Shown here one piece after another: positions 57,521 to 64,000 of a stretch of DNA of 64,000 nucleotides. The position numbers were made by a program, and so were the translations under genes. Within the stretch, counting starts at the first letter, position 1; each line of letters starts with the position of its first letter. The notes beneath the pieces were generated by a model. The model was not told the DNA's origin, did no database searches, and worked only from the letters and a program-made list of their open reading frames with translations. Origin of the DNA: Petunia secreta (Eukaryota > Streptophyta > Magnoliopsida > Solanales > Solanaceae); the NCBI GenBank assembly GCA_029990175.1, contig JARKIP010000010.1:44448001-44512000 (forward strand), written 5' to 3'.

Positions 57521-59044
57521 AGTAGTCCATTGTAAACTTGTATATAATTCCCTAGGAAAAAATCATTATAACTAACAAGTGTCGTTAATTTACTCTTGAC
57601 CAAATTAATTATTTCTGGCATTCTTTAACTTATATGTGCATGCACACAGCAACTTAAACGTGTATAAAATCAGCCATATCTCTGAAGTACAATTTATAAA
57701 TAACGTTTTAGATAAGCGCTATGACAAATCATCCCACACGGCAAGAGAATGTTCATTCACTTCTGGGTGTTATTATAAGTGTCAGAACCATCATATTCAA
57801 AATGAAGAAACGGAAAAAATAGACCTAACATCAGCCATGCTAGGTTTGTCATTGTTCAAAATACAAGTACTCGAGGTAGGTGGTAAATAAAAGTATGTCA
57901 TGAGACTCATGACATTGGGTAAAGCCAGAGATCGCTCCCGAGATTAGCAAGCTGGTCAACGAGTGCGTTTTCCTCCTTGAAAGCGTGTCTGACTAATAGA
58001 TGACCCAGAGTTGCTAGCAACCCGAAAATACATGCGAATATAATCTAGTGTTGGCATTAAATTTTTGTACAATAACTAGAGGGGGTTAACCATGTGGTGG
58101 TGCAAGTTGGAGCCTCGTAGCTCACTGAAGAGAGCACTTGGACTACGAAAATTTTGGAAAAACCCATGACAGGTTAAAGTATGGTAAGCTCCACTAATAT
58201 TAAGTTTAACTTACAGAATTCGTTTGTATCCAAGTTTGGAAACAAGCAGAGGCACTAATACAAGGACGAGTTGCAAGGGTGTCATAGTCAATAGCAAGTT
58301 TGAATGCTGATTCTCCATCCATATTGGGATTTGGGTTTTGGGAAATTAGTTGATGATTTCTATATATTTTCCAAATCGTCCAAACAATGAAGGATAGGAT
58401 GGTATCAGAAGGTAAAAAGATCGGATGGATATGAAATGTTAAATATTCAATAGTTGTAACTTCTGGTTTTATCGTTCTCTTATCACACTATGTCGGAGCT
58501 CACTCTTATAATTTCATCTTTAATTAAAAAAATGTTTGAGAAAAAAGAAAAATATGGCAAATTAAATCTGTGGTTTTCCTTATACTCAAACTCTCGGCAT
58601 TCTCCAACGTAAAAACTCGCTTAAAGGACTATGCATATGTGTACTTCCCTCACTTAACTAATTACTGAAAGTGGATCCAAGTAAAAGATCTTCATTGCTC
58701 CTCTTTAAGAAGAAGAAAAAAAAGACGAGAAAATTTATTGGTTATTACTTGTTAATATCAACCTTGTTTACAGATATAGGATAAGTAATGCTAAGTAGTG
58801 CCAGAGAGGAATGTGTAATTAATCCTCCTTTTATGGGAAAAAAAAGCATGACACTACCTTGTCCGGATTTGGCAAGCTTACAAGTGTCCACACATAAACA
58901 AAATCTTCCGCCAGATTACGATATGCAAAAGCACATTAATTTGTCAAAAGGAGGTCAAGTCCTATAAGAGGAATGCTCACAGCCGAGAACAAAAACATCT
59001 TTCACATTTGTATTAGAACAAATTGAATTAGAAAGAAACTAAGA
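57521..59044 (+). other. Low-copy flank upstream of the SUMO-like gene
   Basis: About 1.5 kb without retrotransposon protein homology or a supported gene. It presumably holds the promoter of the SUMO-like gene; a weak TATA-like word (ctataagagg) lies at about 58,962, some 80 bases before the start codon. No clear regulatory elements could be assigned. Confidence 0.5.
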
Positions 59045-61284
<2,240 letters not shown>

Positions 61285-64000
61285 CTATTTAGTAGTAGCT
61301 TGGATCAATGAAGGAATTATGTCTTCAAACATATATTTAGCTAGTAGGCAGACTAAATGGATTTTCCATTGCTATTTTGTTTATGATACTGGTGATCCAG
61401 TATAATGATCATATGGACCTGGTAATGGATGTAGCATTGCTACAGTAGCAACTTGCATGCAAGCTAAATTTGGATCTTTGTTGGTTCTATTTATTACCTT
61501 TAATATATAGACTTCTTGACTTCTGAAATAAGTATGTGTTATGTTCAGTTCCAGCTACTAAATCGTTCACATTTTGTGCTGCCTTACCTAAGAGGGCATG
61601 AGCTAGCTACAGTTTTACATGATTATTGATTGGTGCATTGTGCTTGGGAAGGTTTGTGTACTTGCCCTGTAGAAAATAAAGTACTTAGTGAAAATCCAAC
61701 TCTAACCTGAAATGTTATTATCATATTAGGCAGTTTTCCTTTCGTACAATAGGCAATAGCTAATCTTAATTTGCTCCAGAGTCTACCATCTTTAGCACTT
61801 AGCAGTGTTTCTACCCCAAATAAATAAATAAATAAATTTAACGGTTCTCGTGTGACGCTTTTCAGTAGTTTCATCCATAGAGGCTTAAATCATTTGTTTC
61901 TATCACTTACCAGGAAAAATCAGTTGTTCCTAAATATAGTAATATAGTATTTGTATCATCATATATGTCATATGTGTAATGATGGATACGAATGTTTGGA
62001 CATATTATTACTAATCTTATTATAGTGCAAATTAAAAATGATATAAGATGAGTAACTTAATTATTGGTAAACTTGATTTTCTTTCTACTGATTAGTTGGT
62101 CTTTTATACAAAAACCTCTTATATCTGGAGTTCATGTATATTTATTTACAACATCTTAATAATAAGATGTGTGTATTTGTGTGTGTGTATATTAGGGTGT
62201 TTACATCCGTTTTAGTTAAAATAACCATAGAAAACAAACTATGGTATAATAAGAGTTTCAATTTTTGAATAAATAAATTTTGAAAAGGTATAGAACCATA
62301 ATTAAAACTCAAAATAAATAACGTTAGAACCACTTAGGTTGCCGCCAGTTCTTGTAGCAATCTGGATGTATCTTGTGTAGTGTTCTTCATTCTTTTATTT
62401 CTCCATTGCAGATTAAAAGGTTAATAATCTGAAAGCACTGCAACATGATTGGGGAGTTCATACGAGGATGAAATATTTTTGCTTCGTATGTGAAAAAAGA
62501 TGTACCTCGAGCTTTTAATTGAGCTTGCATATTGTACTGTTAATAAATAGGAGTAAATAGTTGGACATCTTTTTTGAAGGACATCATTTTTTGTTAACCC
62601 GAGTTTTTACTCTCTTTTTTTTTTTTTTTTTTCTTTTTTACAATGGTGCAACTGAAATTAAGGTACACATTCTGCCAGAAGTCAACCAAGATTATAGCGG
62701 CAGACAAGTTTTACAGGTATTATTCAGTTTGTTAAGAAAAAATATTTAAACATATAGATTAATTGAAATTTCTTTCCCGATTAAGTTTGGTGACTGTTTT
62801 ATGATTAGTAACCTTGTAATTTTGCAAAGCCAAATGCAATTTTATTTTTTACATGAGAATTAATCTCTTGATGAGTTACAATTAGGGTATATAAAGATAA
62901 TCTTTTTGTTAAGGTTAGAATGTTTATACTACTAATTATAATTACAGCAGAAGAACTATTTTCTTTAATTTCGTAATAGCCAGTGATGGCCTTTAGGATG
63001 TTGCACAGAAGTGCAAATTAAGAAGTACCGCTCAGTGATGTAGATAACAGGGACTAATTATAACATGACTATTACGTATATTATGAGTATTAATTAAGAT
63101 CATGGTCAAAAAATATGGTAATTACTATGGTTAAGAACTAATAGTTGTAGTTAAAAACGGTGATATGTGTCATTTGTTTATTGTCATGATGTAAACAACC
63201 GATACTGATAAGCTTTTGCCATATAAATGTATGTGTGTGGTGTGTGTGCATATATTCACACGTCTTAATCCTAAAATACAAGCAGACAAACAGGTTAATA
63301 GCCCGGCAACATACATTATGATGGTGAGATGAATGTGTTCCAAGAACCTCTAAATAATGAGACTTTGAACATACAATCTCCGAGCAATCTAAGTCGTCTT
63401 GTCAGACATAATTGAAACGCTACAAGTAGTGCATAATCTCGGAAGACGTAACTTCGATGAAACAGTAAAAAGGCATGATAAGTTGATACTAGATAGTTAA
63501 CCTCAGCAGCAAAAGTTATCAAATGGTAAAATAAACAGGGTAGTCTGAACATCGTACTCAAAAGCAGAGATGAGATATCTTTATCAAGTGGAGTCGTCAT
63601 TGTTCACAAGACTCCTCCCTATTGTCTTTTCCTTTTCAGTTGTGTAGAAAAGTTGAATATCTCAAAAATCCTTGTTCTAGAAATTCAATCTTAATACCCA
63701 CAACCTCACCTGTTGACGAGTGGCTTTGCTTCCTCTATTGGTTTTACTTCGACAAAAACCAAGAAATGTCAAGCATCCCACTATGTGCATATGGTAGTAG
63801 TTCGTGCTGCCACTCTCTTTAAAAATTCTCTTACTTTTTCTGTATTGGCCTATTCTCTTTGTGCTTTATGATCTGTTCGGGTATCTTTTACATGGTAAAA
63901 GATGCTATCCCTTGTGCATCAATTAATCTGTAGAGCTGTGACGATCTTTTCTTTCCAGATAAGATGGAACTGCAACAATATTTCATCAAATATAGTAACA
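61285..64000 (+). other. Downstream flank, no gene recognised
   Basis: AT-rich sequence. A possible poly(A) signal AATAAA lies at 61,675-61,680, about 390 bases after the SUMO stop. There is a poly-T run at about 62,612-62,640 and a perfect 8-bp-arm hairpin at 62,151-62,170. No retrotransposon homology and no supported gene; short frames here lack homology or splice support. Confidence 0.5.

Noticed and set aside
62151..62170. Hairpin with 8-bp arms (acatctta ... taagatgt).
   Set aside because: It is a single short palindrome in AT-rich DNA with no gene end or repeat family attached; expected by chance in a window of this size.
62641..62717. Exon-like stretch (EIKVHILPEVNQDYSGRQVLQ is slightly longer than this) followed by GT, considered as an extra SUMO exon or second SUMO copy.
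   Set aside because: It has no AG acceptor in the right place and no continuing ubiquitin-fold sequence downstream.

Overview
This is plant nuclear DNA, almost certainly from a eudicot. It has spliced genes with AT-rich introns, and about 90% of it (positions 1 to about 57,520) is LTR retrotransposon sequence nested several layers deep. Resemblance of the Maximus and Tat proteins to asterid/Solanaceae families is an impression only; the species cannot be named from the window.

Layout. (1) Positions 1-6,785: an old, heavily broken Ty3/gypsy chromovirus ('element A', + strand). (2) 6,850-57,520: a Ty1/copia Maximus/SIRE-like element on the - strand, split by a large insertion in its gag; its left end is not resolved. 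(3) 13,300-55,894: an Athila-like Ty3/gypsy element (+ strand) inserted in that copia gag. It has 1.3 and 1.66 kb LTRs, a tRNA-Asp-type primer site, gag, protease, RT, RNase H, a truncated integrase and a third ORF in the env position. (4) 15,207-36,381: a gag-less Tat-type gypsy element (- strand) inserted in the Athila gag. (5) 18,061-33,880: an Ogre-like element (+ strand) with 3.7 kb LTRs, two gag genes and no pol, inserted in the Tat RNase H gene. (6) 38,864-46,467: a young chromovirus ('element B', + strand, CRM/Reina-like) inserted between the Athila protease and RT regions. (7) 57,521-64,000: low-copy DNA with one recognisable host gene, a three-exon SUMO-like modifier (59,045-61,284).

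The nest can be dated internally. Four insertions (Athila, Tat, Ogre-like, B) have 5-bp target duplications, three of them exact, and removing each element with one duplication restores the host element's reading frame. By-eye LTR divergence falls in the order the nesting requires: roughly 10% for the Athila-like and Tat elements, 2-3% for the Ogre-like element, under 1% for B. Several elements have lost catalytic residues (RT of A, Tat and copia; RNase H and part of integrase of Athila), so none except perhaps B looks recently active.

The most unusual signal is a short GC-rich hairpin word, (A/G)GGCG-NNN-CGCC(T/C). It recurs in clusters in the LTR promoters of two unrelated gypsy lineages (B and Athila-like), in B's 5' leader, and in a variant form in the Athila spacer. 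Its copies bound the only large length differences between the B LTRs and one edge of a 393-bp promoter duplication in the Athila 3' LTR. The SUMO-like gene is also notable: its N-terminal tail has two consensus sumoylation sites, and intron 1 carries a CACTA-type MITE and a long TA/TG microsatellite.
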